From the NCBI RefSeq assembly GCF_000612625.1, contig NZ_CCAS010000002.1:1-64000 (forward strand): DNA of 64,000 nt. The letters run 5' to 3'. The translations under genes and the position numbers were made by a program. Shown in pieces: positions 29,193-38,521 of this stretch. The notes below the pieces were generated by a model, which was not told where the DNA came from, did not search any database, and worked only from the letters and a program-made list of their open reading frames with translations. Each line of letters starts with the position of its first letter. The stretch's first letter is position 1. Origin of the DNA: Neobacillus jeddahensis (GTDB taxonomy: Bacteria > Bacillota > Bacilli > Bacillales > Cytobacillaceae).

Positions 29193-29774
29193 CTATTGAT
29201 GCTCTTTTATAAGTTTATCAATTTCTGACATAATTAATTCAGTAACCTGATCAGCCGAAGCCTTTGTTTTTCTCACTTCATCCATTTTAATTGGTTTTCC
29301 ATATACGACCCTTAGTTTCTTAAAACTTTTATATGGTCCAATTATCGCACACGGAACAACATGAGCTTCTGACCTTGATGCAAAAAAACCTGCACCTGAC
29401 AGGCCCTTTCCTAACTCCCCGGTCTTACTCCTTTTCCCCTCAGGAAACAGGCCGAAAACATGACCATCCTTTAATACCTTTAAACCCGTTCTCAAAGCCT
29501 CTCGGTCACTAAATCCCCGTTTCACTGGGAAGGCATTACATTTTCTAACGATTCCACCTAACACTGGGATCCGAAAAAGCTCATCCTTCGCCATATAATG
29601 AACAGGACGTGGCACCATAATTCCCACAACGATTGGATCAAAATTATGAATATGATTGGCACAAAGAAGAACCCCACCTTCTTTGGGAATATTTTCTACC
29701 CCAATCGCCTCAATTCTGTACCATGGTTTAAAAATCGTATAAACTACTGACTTTGCAAATGCATAAAACGTCAC
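29193..29774 (-). CDS. plsC: 1-acyl-sn-glycerol-3-phosphate acyltransferase
   Basis: The 193-residue membrane-associated enzyme acylates lysophosphatidate to phosphatidate. The catalytic NHIHNFDP motif (about 40-47) and the substrate-binding FPEGKRSKTGEL motif (about 113-124) are complete. The start is GTG, overlapping the region just after the cmk stop, so it is likely translated with cmk. Confidence 0.94.
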   Translation of the reverse strand: MTFYAFAKSVVYTIFKPWYRIEAIGVENIPKEGGVLLCANHIHNFDPIVVGIMVPRPVHYMAKDELFRIPVLGGIVRKCNAFPVKRGFSDREALRTGLKVLKDGHVFGLFPEGKRSKTGELGKGLSGAGFFASRSEAHVVPCAIIGPYKSFKKLRVVYGKPIKMDEVRKTKASADQVTELIMSEIDKLIKEHQ

Positions 29775-29776
29775 AC

Positions 29777-30451
29777 TTATTCAATCCTTTCATGCACCAG
29801 AGCCATTATTTTTTCGACAACTTTAGGAATAGTCAAAGAGGTTGTGTCAATTTCAACAGCGTCCTCCGCTTTCTTCAATGGTGCTACTTCTCTTTCAGAA
29901 TCAATTTTATCTCTTCTGGCAATATCTTCTTTTAACTTTTCTAAATTAGAAGGATAACCTTTTTGAATATTTTCAGTATGGCGCCTCTCAGCTCTTTCAT
30001 CAACACTCGCTAATAAGAATACTTTTATTTCCGCATCGGGTAATACATGTGTTCCAATATCCCGACCGTCCATCACGACTCCACCTTTAATGGCAAACGA
30101 TTGTTGTCTTCTGACCATTTCTTCACGAACTTTCTGATGTATTGCAACATAAGAAACAGAATTAGTTACTTCTGATGAGCGAATTTCATTGGTTACCTCA
30201 CTATTATCTAGATATACCAATTGTCCCTTTTCTGAAGGCAGCAATTTAATGTCCGTCGATAAGAGCATGTCTAGCAAAGCGTCCTGATCCTCCAGGTTAA
30301 TATGATGAGCGATTGCTTTATATGTTAATGCCCTGTACATTGCACCTGTGTCGATATAAAGATAAGAAAGGTTTTCTGCTACAATTTTTGCCACTGTACT
30401 CTTCCCGGCTGCAGCAGGGCCGTCAATTGCAATTGATAATTTCTTTTCCAT
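29777..30451 (-). CDS. cmk: Cytidylate kinase
   Basis: The 224-residue enzyme phosphorylates CMP and dCMP. It shows the P-loop [12 protein letters not shown] (near residue 11), the [13 protein letters not shown] segment and [20 protein letters not shown] precedes the ATG. It is followed three bases later by plsC. Confidence 0.97.
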   Translation of the reverse strand: MEKKLSIAIDGPAAAGKSTVAKIVAENLSYLYIDTGAMYRALTYKAIAHHINLEDQDALLDMLLSTDIKLLPSEKGQLVYLDNSEVTNEIRSSEVTNSVSYVAIHQKVREEMVRRQQSFAIKGGVVMDGRDIGTHVLPDAEIKVFLLASVDERAERRHTENIQKGYPSNLEKLKEDIARRDKIDSEREVAPLKKAEDAVEIDTTSLTIPKVVEKIMALVHERIE

Positions 30452-30591
30452 AAATCCTCCTATATTTCCATGAATGTCTCATAGGTTGTCTATTCTTATT
30501 TTACCATAAGATGATGAAATGCCCCTTTATTTTAACATTTTTATTAAAGAAAACTTAGGGCAGAACCTGGCTGCATATCCGTATTCATAAA

Positions 30592-30619
30592 AAATAAAGC
30601 AGGATAGCCTGCTTTATTT
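30592..30619 (-). terminator. Terminator after ypfB
   Basis: AAATAAAGCAGG-atag-CCTGCTTTATTT is a perfect 12-bp stem with T-rich tail, overlapping the ypfB stop codon. Confidence 0.85.
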
Positions 30620-30799
30620 TTCTCCAGATTGGAGGGTTGGTAAGATTTCAGTAAATGTATTTTCATTTACCCCTTCGTATTTCGTAAGTTGTTTAATTTG
30701 AGGGAAAATATCTATCTGATGAAAAAATAGCTGTGATAAAAACAAAAAGATAAACTGAACAATCACAACCTTTATTAAGATCCTCTCTACGACGTTCAA
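30614..30799 (-). CDS. ypfB: DUF5359 membrane protein YpfB
   Basis: The 61-residue protein has one membrane helix (about 9-26) near its start and a short outside tail. It fits YpfB (DUF5359), of unknown function. The TTG at 30799 follows AAAGGTGAT and gives the NVVERILIK opening; the ATG at 30820 has only a poor ribosome site. In B. subtilis ypfA lies next to it; here that gene is absent. Confidence 0.75.
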   Translation of the reverse strand: MNVVERILIKVVIVQFIFLFLSQLFFHQIDIFPQIKQLTKYEGVNENTFTEILPTLQSGEK

Positions 30800-30881
30800 A
30801 CCAATCACCTTTCGTTTCATCCATCATCCGAGGTTCTGATGTTAGTAATTCTAAAGCTCAGCTAATTTGTTTGGAATTCCC

Positions 30882-32231
30882 TCAAAGTACATCGTCATAA
30901 ATGGACTCAGCATTTTTCATTTTTTCTACTTCTTCTTCAAAACCATTTTTAGCGTTAATAAATATTCTATACGTATCATCGTTAATTGTACCTAGAAATT
31001 CATAACATAGTACTTCTTCATTGATATCGTTTAATATAATCGCCTGGTGGTCTTCCATCACTTTCAATTTAGGATTCACCTTTGCACGAGCTTGATCAAC
31101 CGTAATCTCAGGTTTATCAATAGTTCTAGTGTGGAATGATTTCAAATATTCCTCAGCAGAAACCCCGATAATATCACCGTTATCTAATGCAACCTTAACC
31201 TTAATAGACTCAGGATATACTCTAACTCCATTTATATTTGTAACAAAGTTAAAGACACCGATATTATCGTATTGTGTGCTTTCAAATACCTCTAGATCTT
31301 TGAAACCTGTCTCTTTTAAAAATTGAGCTGCTTTATTGTCTGCTTCATTTAAACTTATCACTTGTTTTTTCACATCACGGTTATTAATAAACCAAATTGG
31401 ATGACCTGCTTTTTTCGTGATATCCATGCTAGCTTCCTGGTTAGTTTGTTTATTTTGGATGGACACACTGTAAAAACCATAGTCAGATCCTTTCCCATTC
31501 TCTGTAACTTTAACATCAGCATTACCATCAAACTTCATATATTTTTTTGCAATTTCGATTGCTTCTTGACGTGTAATAGTTTTCCCTTTAATTTTCTTGA
31601 AATTTTCGTCCTTTTTTTGCATGTTTACAAATGTAGGGCCAAAGTCTGTTTCCTCATAACCGGACACCGTTTTTTCGACTGTTTTAAAACCATCTATGAT
31701 CGTGTTATCAGTCGTTTCTTTCCCAGACGCAAGAGCTAACTCAACATCCATCCAACGCAAGTTATTTTTCAAGACCATATGCTGCACGCTTCGAAGTTCG
31801 TTTTGTATATCGCCAGACTGCTTATAAAGTGTCTGCAATGTTTCATACTCTTTATCGCTCAATGGTTCCTTTGATAAATCCCTTACGGCTGTTCGATAAC
31901 TAAAATTACCAATATTAGCCAAGAACTCTTCGGTTTTATTAAAAGGTAATAGTGTTAACGGAAGCTGCCCAACATCACCATGGGCCTGTGATGTAAGTCT
32001 CCAAACTTCAATTAAAGATGGAGACAAGGTATCCTTGGAGTTCATTGCTAGTGTTGTCCCAATTTTATCGTGGAGGATATCCATCCGATACGAAAGATTA
32101 TGAAACGATCTTTGGTAGTTATTTTCTGCATTTAGCAGAATAGCATTTTTTTCTTGATGTTCTTGATAACCCCAATACGCTGTCCCTGCAACTCCTACAG
32201 CTAAAACCCCTATTAATATTCCTCTAATCAA
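30882..32231 (-). CDS. ypeB: Germination protein YpeB
   Basis: The 449-residue protein has an N-terminal membrane anchor (about 4-21), a long helical central part, and PepSY domains toward the C-terminus. YpeB stabilises the cortex-lytic enzyme SleB in dormant spores and is degraded in germination. The start is TTG after GAGAGGTG, 15 bases after sleB; the two genes form the usual operon. Confidence 0.96.
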   Translation of the reverse strand: MIRGILIGVLAVGVAGTAYWGYQEHQEKNAILLNAENNYQRSFHNLSYRMDILHDKIGTTLAMNSKDTLSPSLIEVWRLTSQAHGDVGQLPLTLLPFNKTEEFLANIGNFSYRTAVRDLSKEPLSDKEYETLQTLYKQSGDIQNELRSVQHMVLKNNLRWMDVELALASGKETTDNTIIDGFKTVEKTVSGYEETDFGPTFVNMQKKDENFKKIKGKTITRQEAIEIAKKYMKFDGNADVKVTENGKGSDYGFYSVSIQNKQTNQEASMDITKKAGHPIWFINNRDVKKQVISLNEADNKAAQFLKETGFKDLEVFESTQYDNIGVFNFVTNINGVRVYPESIKVKVALDNGDIIGVSAEEYLKSFHTRTIDKPEITVDQARAKVNPKLKVMEDHQAIILNDINEEVLCYEFLGTINDDTYRIFINAKNGFEEEVEKMKNAESIYDDVL

Positions 32232-32245
32232 TTCTTTTCACCTCT

Positions 32246-33262
32246 CTACTTACAAAAGATATGTTTCCCAATCCGTTTAATTTGCGGTCTACCCCAAATC
32301 CACCCACTAGTGGCTGTATCGGGATTAAAGTAGTATAAAGCTTCGCCCGTTGGATCCCACCCATTGATGGCATCTAATACTGCCTTTTTAGAAGACTCGT
32401 TTGGTGTAAGCCAAATTTGCCCGTCTGCAACAGCAGTAAAGGCTCCAGGTTCAAAAATAACTCCGGAAATTGTGTTAGGAAAAGATGCACTATTAACGCG
32501 GTTAAGTATTACTGCAGCAACTGCAACTTGACCAATATAGGCCTCACCTCTGGACTCGCCATTAACTGCATTCGCCATCAAACGGATATCATTTTGTGAA
32601 AAACCATTTGGCGTATTTGCAGCAGTGGGCTTTTTAGGTGGTGTTGTTTTAGGTGCGACCGGTTTCGGTTTTGCAGTGCTCGTTGGCGCTTTCGCTGCCG
32701 GCGCTTTCGCTGCCGGTGCCTTCGCTGCTGGCGCCTTTGTTGCTGGTGCCTTTGCCGCTGGTGCCTTCGCTGCTGGTGCCTTCGCTGCTGGTGCCTTTGC
32801 TGCTGGTGCCTTCGCTGCTGGTGCCTTTGCCGCTGGTGCCTTCGCCGCTGGTGCCTTCGGCTTAGGGGCACTCTGTTTGCTTTGATCAACACCACCATAG
32901 TGTGTAAATTTGTTCCCTTCATTAATGTTCTTTTTGACAAACTGTTCATTGTATTTGCTAGCTTTGGCTAATTTTGCTTTTGTAGCCGAACCTGCCAACC
33001 CATCAATTGGCAATCCAAATTCATATTGAAAGTTTCGCAACGCCCAATACGTTCTCCATCCAAAAACCCCATCAATTTTCCCATTATAGAAACCAATATA
33101 TTGAAGCCTTGATTGAAGTTCTATTACATCATCACCAACAGCACCTTTTTGGATTACCTGCTTGGTGAAGGCATGTACCTCATGATTCCCTATGGGAGAT
33201 AAGGGTACAATGCAAAAAAAGATGAGGATAACGTACTTGATTAGGATGTTCTTCTTTAACAT
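32246..33262 (-). CDS. sleB: Spore cortex-lytic enzyme SleB
   Basis: The 338-residue lytic transglycosylase opens the cortex muramic lactam peptidoglycan in germination. It has a signal peptide (about 1-31), a peptidoglycan-binding domain (about 38-100), a repeat linker (136-190) and the SleB/CwlJ hydrolase domain (about 222-338) with catalytic Glu in NGESRGEA. It is longer than B. subtilis SleB (305) because of the linker. Confidence 0.96.
   Translation of the reverse strand: MLKKNILIKYVILIFFCIVPLSPIGNHEVHAFTKQVIQKGAVGDDVIELQSRLQYIGFYNGKIDGVFGWRTYWALRNFQYEFGLPIDGLAGSATKAKLAKASKYNEQFVKKNINEGNKFTHYGGVDQSKQSAPKPKAPAAKAPAAKAPAAKAPAAKAPAAKAPAAKAPAAKAPATKAPAAKAPAAKAPAAKAPTSTAKPKPVAPKTTPPKKPTAANTPNGFSQNDIRLMANAVNGESRGEAYIGQVAVAAVILNRVNSASFPNTISGVIFEPGAFTAVADGQIWLTPNESSKKAVLDAINGWDPTGEALYYFNPDTATSGWIWGRPQIKRIGKHIFCK
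32693..32857 (-). repeat. Eleven-unit 15-bp repeat in the SleB linker
   Basis: The linker encodes eleven copies of Lys-Ala-Pro-Ala-Ala (one ends in Thr). Units vary at third codon positions, so the repeat is not freshly expanded throughout. The same bases give long alanine- or leucine-rich frames on the other strand. Confidence 0.95.
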
Positions 33263-33353
33263 GGAATAATAACCCCCATTATGAATCTTTTTAGCAGTAA
33301 CCCTATTTTTTGTTTTATTGATGTTTTTATTCCATTTTTTACAGATAAAAATA

Positions 33354-33384
33354 AAAACCCTTCATTTTGAATTGAAAGGGTTTT
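33354..33384 (-). terminator. Terminator after prsW
   Basis: AAAACCCTT and AAAGGGTTTT pair around an AT-rich loop, with a T-rich tail on the minus strand, in the gap between prsW and sleB. Confidence 0.7.
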
Positions 33385-33466
33385 GGTAAAACGCTGGAAT
33401 TATATTGTCATTTTTGACTCATCAATTTTATACCGTATATTGATTCCTATAAATCATCCAATTATT

Positions 33467-34156
33467 CTAAACAGGAGCCTGTGCCTTTTGTTCGGGATAT
33501 TTCTTAAAATGATTAGCACTAAGGACTTTTGCTTTCTTGACTTTTCGTAAACCAAACCACCAAAGGAAAATCATAAATGGTAAGATAATAAACAGCCAAT
33601 TTTCAAGAGATATTAAAATAAAATCATAGGATCCATGTAAAACAAAGGGTAAAAGTAAAGAAAGAGTAATCCACTTGGTCTTAAATCCCTCAGTAAATTT
33701 TGCCTTTCCCAGATAAAAACCCATAATCACCCCAAAAAGAGCATGGCTTGACACAGGTAATAACGCTCGAGTCATCGCATGTTCTATCCCATTGGCAATT
33801 AAATAAAAGATATTTTCAACGGTAGCAAATCCCAGAGAAACTGCTACGCCATATACGATACCATCAAAAGGCTCATCGAATTCAACATGTTGATAAATCG
33901 CATAAAAAAGGATAAACCATTTAAAAAACTCCTCCAAAAGACTAGAGTTAAAAAACGCGTCAAAAAGTTGGGATTTTACCAAATGCTCCGTTTCAAGGAC
34001 ATGTTGAATAAACATGATGGGAAACACTAATAGAGCCCCGTACAAAAATGTCCGAAAAACAAAGGAAATTGGCTCTGGCTCATATTCATCTTTTAAATAA
34101 AAATAACTAAGTAATGCGAGGCCAGGGGCAATTCCGGCAGATAATATTCCCAGCAT
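33467..34156 (-). CDS. prsW: Intramembrane protease PrsW
   Basis: The 229-residue membrane protease has about six helices and the PrsW motif EEFFKW (glutamates near 75-76), with further conserved His in SSHALFG. In B. subtilis PrsW makes the first cut in RsiW to release SigW. The ATG at 34156 follows GAGG by six bases; a TTG at 34174 has no ribosome site. Confidence 0.93.
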   Translation of the reverse strand: MLGILSAGIAPGLALLSYFYLKDEYEPEPISFVFRTFLYGALLVFPIMFIQHVLETEHLVKSQLFDAFFNSSLLEEFFKWFILFYAIYQHVEFDEPFDGIVYGVAVSLGFATVENIFYLIANGIEHAMTRALLPVSSHALFGVIMGFYLGKAKFTEGFKTKWITLSLLLPFVLHGSYDFILISLENWLFIILPFMIFLWWFGLRKVKKAKVLSANHFKKYPEQKAQAPV

Positions 34157-34286
34157 GATGAACCTCTTTTCCAATTCGTTTCCTTTATCGTACCATGTAA
34201 ACCAGATAATGAAAATGAAAGTTTCATTCCACTTTTGGTGCTAACCAGCAGAGTCTACTATATTCAGTCATTTAATTTTTTGTCTG

Positions 34287-35243
34287 TTAAAAATTGATTT
34301 GCTTAATTCCGCTTGCCATAGCTACAGCAAGCTTAATTCTTGCTTTTTTAGAATCATTGTCACTGCCGAGGATGACCCCTTTGCGATAGAGATCGTATGC
34401 ACTACCTTCATAATCATAGGTAGTATAGACTGCCCCTTCTTCTGCGCTCGTTGTGATTACCAATTTTAGTCCTCCATCAATAGACTTTTCAATCTCTTCC
34501 ATCATGTTCGGAGCTACTTGACCACGTCCTACTCCTTCAAGAACAATTCCGGCAACCCCTGCCTCACGGGCTGCTTTAATAAATTTTCCATCTGCACCGA
34601 TATAGCATTTAATGATTTCTACTTGTGGGATTGGAGATTTGATTTCATAATATTCTTTTTTTATTGGTTTCTGAAAGATGTGGACACAATCATTGTCAAT
34701 GATTCCAAGGTATCCGAATCCAAAGACATTAAAACCTTGAATATTGGAGGCATGTTCTTTTTTCACATACCGTGCAGCAAAAATCCGTTCATTAAAAACT
34801 ACCACAGCACCAGCATTATGTAAATCACTTGAACATGCTGAATAAATAGCGTGGCGCAAATTGATGTACACATCACTTCCTAATTCTTCAGGTGACCGTT
34901 GTGAACCCGTTACAACCACTGGCCTATGATCATTGATGGTCAAATCTAGAAAATAGGCTGTTTCTTCCATCGTATCCGTGCCGTGCGTAACAACTACCCC
35001 TGAAACGGTTTCATCTTTAAAATAATTGTCAATTTTATTTTTCAAGTACACTAAATCATCAAATGTGATATGGATGCTGGCTTTTTGTAAAACAGAATCT
35101 ACTATTACTTCAATGTCATTCGGTAAATTACACATGGCCGCCAGCTCTTCACCAGTTAGAGCACCTGAGGCTAATTTACCAGAATCCTTATTTGCTTTAC
35201 TCGCAATGGTACCGCCTGTTGTTAACAGAACCACCTTTTTCAT
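34287..35243 (-). CDS. ansA: L-asparaginase
   Basis: The 318-residue enzyme hydrolyses asparagine to aspartate and ammonia. The catalytic threonines are in TTGGTIASK near the start and THGTDTMEETA near residue 88. Four ATG codons follow in a row after AAGG; the fourth (35243) has the best spacing, while the first overlaps the ypdA stop as ATGA. There is no signal peptide, so it is likely cytoplasmic. Confidence 0.93.
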   Translation of the reverse strand: MKKVVLLTTGGTIASKANKDSGKLASGALTGEELAAMCNLPNDIEVIVDSVLQKASIHITFDDLVYLKNKIDNYFKDETVSGVVVTHGTDTMEETAYFLDLTINDHRPVVVTGSQRSPEELGSDVYINLRHAIYSACSSDLHNAGAVVVFNERIFAARYVKKEHASNIQGFNVFGFGYLGIIDNDCVHIFQKPIKKEYYEIKSPIPQVEIIKCYIGADGKFIKAAREAGVAGIVLEGVGRGQVAPNMMEEIEKSIDGGLKLVITTSAEEGAVYTTYDYEGSAYDLYRKGVILGSDNDSKKARIKLAVAMASGIKQINF

Positions 35244-35248
35244 CATCA

Positions 35249-36220
35249 TCATCCTTTTTCGACTTTTTCTAGTATGGACCTTGCTATTTGTTCCCCATGA
35301 AACCGGCCATTTTCAATAAAAATTTCATTTGCATTATTTCCTGCAGCAATGACACCTGCGATATAAATTCCCTCTATATTGGTCTCCATTGTCTCATTAT
35401 CATAAAAGGGTCTCCCTGTTTCCCCATCAATCGTCACACCCATTTTTTCTAAAAAACGATGATCTGGATGATAGCCAATCATAGCAAAAACAAAATCATT
35501 TTTAATCGATTTTTGTTCTCCTTCTTTTATATAGGTGATTTGACTCTCTGTAATTTCTTGAACATTCGTACGAAATTTCATGTCAATCGTACCATTTTTC
35601 ACCAATGAGTCGAACTCTGGAAGTATCCATGGCTTAATACTGGGCGAGTATTGTTCACCTCGATATAAAACCGTTACTCTTGCACCAGCCTTTACAAGTT
35701 CAAGTGAGGCATCAATACTTGAATTTTTCCCACCAATCACACAAACATCTTTATCAAAATAAGGATGGGCTTCTTTAAAGTAATGAAGTACTTTTGGTAA
35801 CTCTTCTCCAGGTACGTTCAACAAGTTCGGATGATCATAGTAACCTGTTGCGACAATTACATAATTTGCTATATATGAACCTTTATCAGTAAGGACCTCA
35901 AATTGTTGATTTTGTTTGGAGACTTTTGTCACTGTTTCATACGAGTTGATCCGGAGCTGTTTTCGCTTCGCAACCTCACGGTAATAAACAAGAGCCTGGT
36001 TTCTTCTTGGCTTGTAGCTATCGGTTATAAACGGCATTCCACCAATTTCTAATTTTTCACTCGTACTAAAAAAAGTTTGATGGGTTGGATAATGGTAAAT
36101 AGAATTAACCACATTTCCTTTTTCAATAATTAATGGAGTCATTCCACTCTCTTGTAAAGCAATTGCCGTTGCTAAACCACAAGGTCCACCGCCAATGATG
36201 ATAATATCTTCCATTTGCAA
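35249..36220 (-). CDS. ypdA: Bacillithiol disulfide reductase YpdA
   Basis: The 323-residue NADPH-flavin reductase keeps bacillithiol reduced. It has the FAD motif GGGPCGLATA with the redox-active cysteine of the family, and the NADPH motif VIGGKNSSIDA near 165. The TTG at 36220 follows AAGGAG by nine bases and gives the MQMEDI opening; the ATG at 36229 lies directly on the ribosome site. Confidence 0.94.
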   Translation of the reverse strand: MQMEDIIIIGGGPCGLATAIALQESGMTPLIIEKGNVVNSIYHYPTHQTFFSTSEKLEIGGMPFITDSYKPRRNQALVYYREVAKRKQLRINSYETVTKVSKQNQQFEVLTDKGSYIANYVIVATGYYDHPNLLNVPGEELPKVLHYFKEAHPYFDKDVCVIGGKNSSIDASLELVKAGARVTVLYRGEQYSPSIKPWILPEFDSLVKNGTIDMKFRTNVQEITESQITYIKEGEQKSIKNDFVFAMIGYHPDHRFLEKMGVTIDGETGRPFYDNETMETNIEGIYIAGVIAAGNNANEIFIENGRFHGEQIARSILEKVEKG

Positions 36221-36273
36221 TTCGTACATCTCCTTAAAAAATATATAAACAGATTCTTTATTTGACTCACGAA

Positions 36274-36305
36274 AAAATCCCCTACCGTATCATGATAGGA
36301 GATTT
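36274..36305 (-). terminator. Terminator after gudB
   Basis: AAATC..CCTA..TAGG..GATTT pair around a loop with a central ATCATGAT, followed by TTTTTTCG on the minus strand, 45 bases after gudB. Confidence 0.7.
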
Positions 36306-36349
36306 TGTACTAGGTTTCAACAATCATAGCTTTTCATTTCAGTTTAATA

Positions 36350-37627
36350 TTAAATCCAACCTCTAAAACGGCTTGCTTCGGCCATTTTTCTTACGCCAAC
36401 CATGTAGGCAGCCAGACGCATATCAACTCGTCGTGTTTGTGCTGTATCATAAATATTTTTAAATGATTTCACCATAACTTTTTCAAGCTTTTCTTCCACT
36501 TCCTCCTCTGTCCAATAATAACCCTGGTTATTTTGAACCCATTCGAAGTAGGAAACCGTTACTCCACCTGCAGAAGCTAATACATCTGGAACAAGCAGGA
36601 TACCACGTTCTGTTAAAATCTCGGTTGCCTCTAAAGTAGTTGGACCATTAGCTGCCTCCACAATAATACTTGCCTGAATATTATGCGCATTTTCAGCAGT
36701 AATTTGATTTTCAATGGCTGCAGGAACTAAAATATCACAATCTAGTTCAAGCAATTCCTTATTTGTTATTGTATGATTAAATAATTTAGTTACAGTCCCA
36801 AAACTGTCTCGTCTATCTAAGAGATAATCAATGTCAAGGCCGTTGGGATCATGTAATGCACCGTATGCATCAGATATTCCAATCACTTTCGCTCCTGCAT
36901 CATGCATGAATTTAGATAAGTAACTGCCCGCGTTACCAAAACCTTGAACAACGACCCTAGCACCTTCAATTTGAATGCCTTTCTTTTTAGCCGCTTCACG
37001 GATACAGATGGTCACACCTTTAGCCGTAGCTGATTCACGTCCATGTGAACCACCTAAAACAAGCGGTTTACCCGTAATAAAACCAGGAGAATTGAATTCA
37101 TCAATTCTGCTATATTCATCCATCATCCAAGCCATAATTTGCGAATTGGTAAACACGTCTGGTGCAGGGATGTCCTTTGTTGGTCCAACAATCTGACTAA
37201 TTGCTCTCACATAACCACGGCTTAACCTTTCAAGTTCTCTAAAAGACATATCACGCGGATCACAGACAATACCGCCCTTACCGCCGCCATAGGGAAGATC
37301 AACAATCCCACATTTTAAACTCATCCAAATTGAAAGGGCCTTCACTTCAGTTTCAGTTACATTTGGATGAAAGCGAATACCGCCCTTTGTTGGCCCAACT
37401 GCATCGTTATGCTGTGCACGATATCCAGTAAATATTTTTATCGAACCGTCATCCATTCTTATTGGAATTTTAACTGTCATCAAACGTAATGGCTCTTTTA
37501 AGAGCTCATATACTTCTTCAGGATAACCTAACTTTTCAAGGGCCTTATGAATAACCGTCTGTGTCGATGTCAACACATCGTGCTTTCCCTCTTGATTAGT
37601 CTGATCATTAGCTTTTTCGGCTACCAT
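36350..37627 (-). CDS. gudB: NAD-specific glutamate dehydrogenase
   Basis: The 425-residue enzyme oxidises glutamate to 2-oxoglutarate. It shows PTKGGIRFHP, the catalytic lysine in LPYGGGKGG and a Rossmann motif GFGNAG. The 9-bp duplication that inactivates GudB in B. subtilis 168 is not seen (TETEVKALSIW reads normally). The ATG at 37627 follows TAGGAGG; an ATG at 37678 is unsupported. Confidence 0.96.
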   Translation of the reverse strand: MVAEKANDQTNQEGKHDVLTSTQTVIHKALEKLGYPEEVYELLKEPLRLMTVKIPIRMDDGSIKIFTGYRAQHNDAVGPTKGGIRFHPNVTETEVKALSIWMSLKCGIVDLPYGGGKGGIVCDPRDMSFRELERLSRGYVRAISQIVGPTKDIPAPDVFTNSQIMAWMMDEYSRIDEFNSPGFITGKPLVLGGSHGRESATAKGVTICIREAAKKKGIQIEGARVVVQGFGNAGSYLSKFMHDAGAKVIGISDAYGALHDPNGLDIDYLLDRRDSFGTVTKLFNHTITNKELLELDCDILVPAAIENQITAENAHNIQASIIVEAANGPTTLEATEILTERGILLVPDVLASAGGVTVSYFEWVQNNQGYYWTEEEVEEKLEKVMVKSFKNIYDTAQTRRVDMRLAAYMVGVRKMAEASRFRGWI

Positions 37628-37819
37628 TTGTAATCCTCCTAGAAATTGCTTTAACGAATGTTGTCCGCTTTCAGACACAAGTATACACGTTTAATTGATT
37701 TATGCAAGAAGAAAAATGCTTATTTATCTTTACTCATTCTAAAATATGTAACCGTATCCATTGCAACTAATTTGGCATTTTAACACACCTGCTCTTTATG
37801 TATTACTTCCTTTCTGTAT

Positions 37820-37842
37820 AAAAAGGGGCAGTGCCCCTTTTT
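37820..37842 (-). terminator. Terminator after mecB
   Basis: AAAAAGGGGCA and TGCCCCTTTTT form a compact stem with T-rich tail, 25 bases after the mecB stop. Confidence 0.85.
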
Positions 37843-37865
37843 ACGTCATATTTATTCATTTTTCC

Positions 37866-38447
37866 TTATTTAAAAAAGTGTAGCATCGTTTCCACTGCAT
37901 AGTGCTCGATGACTGGTTTTCCATATTCAGCAAGAACAAATGGACTTAAAATGGAGGGGTTACCAAATTCCGATAAAATGCAGGCAGCTTTTTCTTTGTT
38001 AGCCGGCTCTACTTGGTCCATCAAAAGGTAATAACGATTATGAAATACATATAGGCTCCCACCGAATATATCGACAATAGATAATCTTTTTGCCAGATTA
38101 ATTACATCTTCGATTTCTAAAAACTCATATAAGAGTTCCTCGCAACCCTCAACCCTGACCTGCATTTCTATATAGCCGTCGTATAATAATTCTTCATCAT
38201 CTTTTACTTCATCCACAGTAATGATCAGAATCATTCCCTGTGCCTGAAGAGAAAAAATTTCTACTGCTACTGATCCTTGAATATCGACATCAAATTCTTC
38301 ACTTGCTTCTTCAAGCATATCATGAAAGAGCTGGTTCCATTTGCTTGAATCTTTCCAAATATCTTCTTTTGATAAGCCTCTTTCAAATAGATCATCAGAA
38401 GTTAAAAATATTTTTATTTTATTGGCCGTTAAGCGTTCTAAGCGCAT
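37866..38447 (-). CDS. mecB: ClpC adaptor MecB (YpbH)
   Basis: The 193-residue MecA-family protein has an N-terminal substrate-binding part (MRLERLTANKIKIFLT), an acidic middle and a C-terminal ClpC-binding domain from about residue 100. In B. subtilis YpbH is a MecA paralogue acting with ClpCP. The ATG follows GGGGG by seven bases. Paralogy to MecA cannot be excluded, but the ypb neighbours support MecB. Confidence 0.88.
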   Translation of the reverse strand: MRLERLTANKIKIFLTSDDLFERGLSKEDIWKDSSKWNQLFHDMLEEASEEFDVDIQGSVAVEIFSLQAQGMILIITVDEVKDDEELLYDGYIEMQVRVEGCEELLYEFLEIEDVINLAKRLSIVDIFGGSLYVFHNRYYLLMDQVEPANKEKAACILSEFGNPSILSPFVLAEYGKPVIEHYAVETMLHFFK

Positions 38448-38521
38448 GCTTTTGCCCCCTGCCGTGACATAACTCTTGTTTTCAGTGTATGCCTTAGGGT
38501 TCTATTGGTGAATTGTCTACA

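Noticed and set aside
32693-32857. Possible CRISPR-like array
   Set aside because: The units are contiguous 15-bp repeats with no spacers, and they encode the SleB linker.
32625-32885. Long alanine/glycine- and leucine-rich frames on the plus strand over sleB
   Set aside because: They arise from the 15-bp repeat of the SleB linker and have no ribosome site or domain.
33263-33353. SigG promoter for sleB
   Set aside because: sleB is SigG-dependent in B. subtilis, but no -35/-10 pair with the right spacing can be read here.
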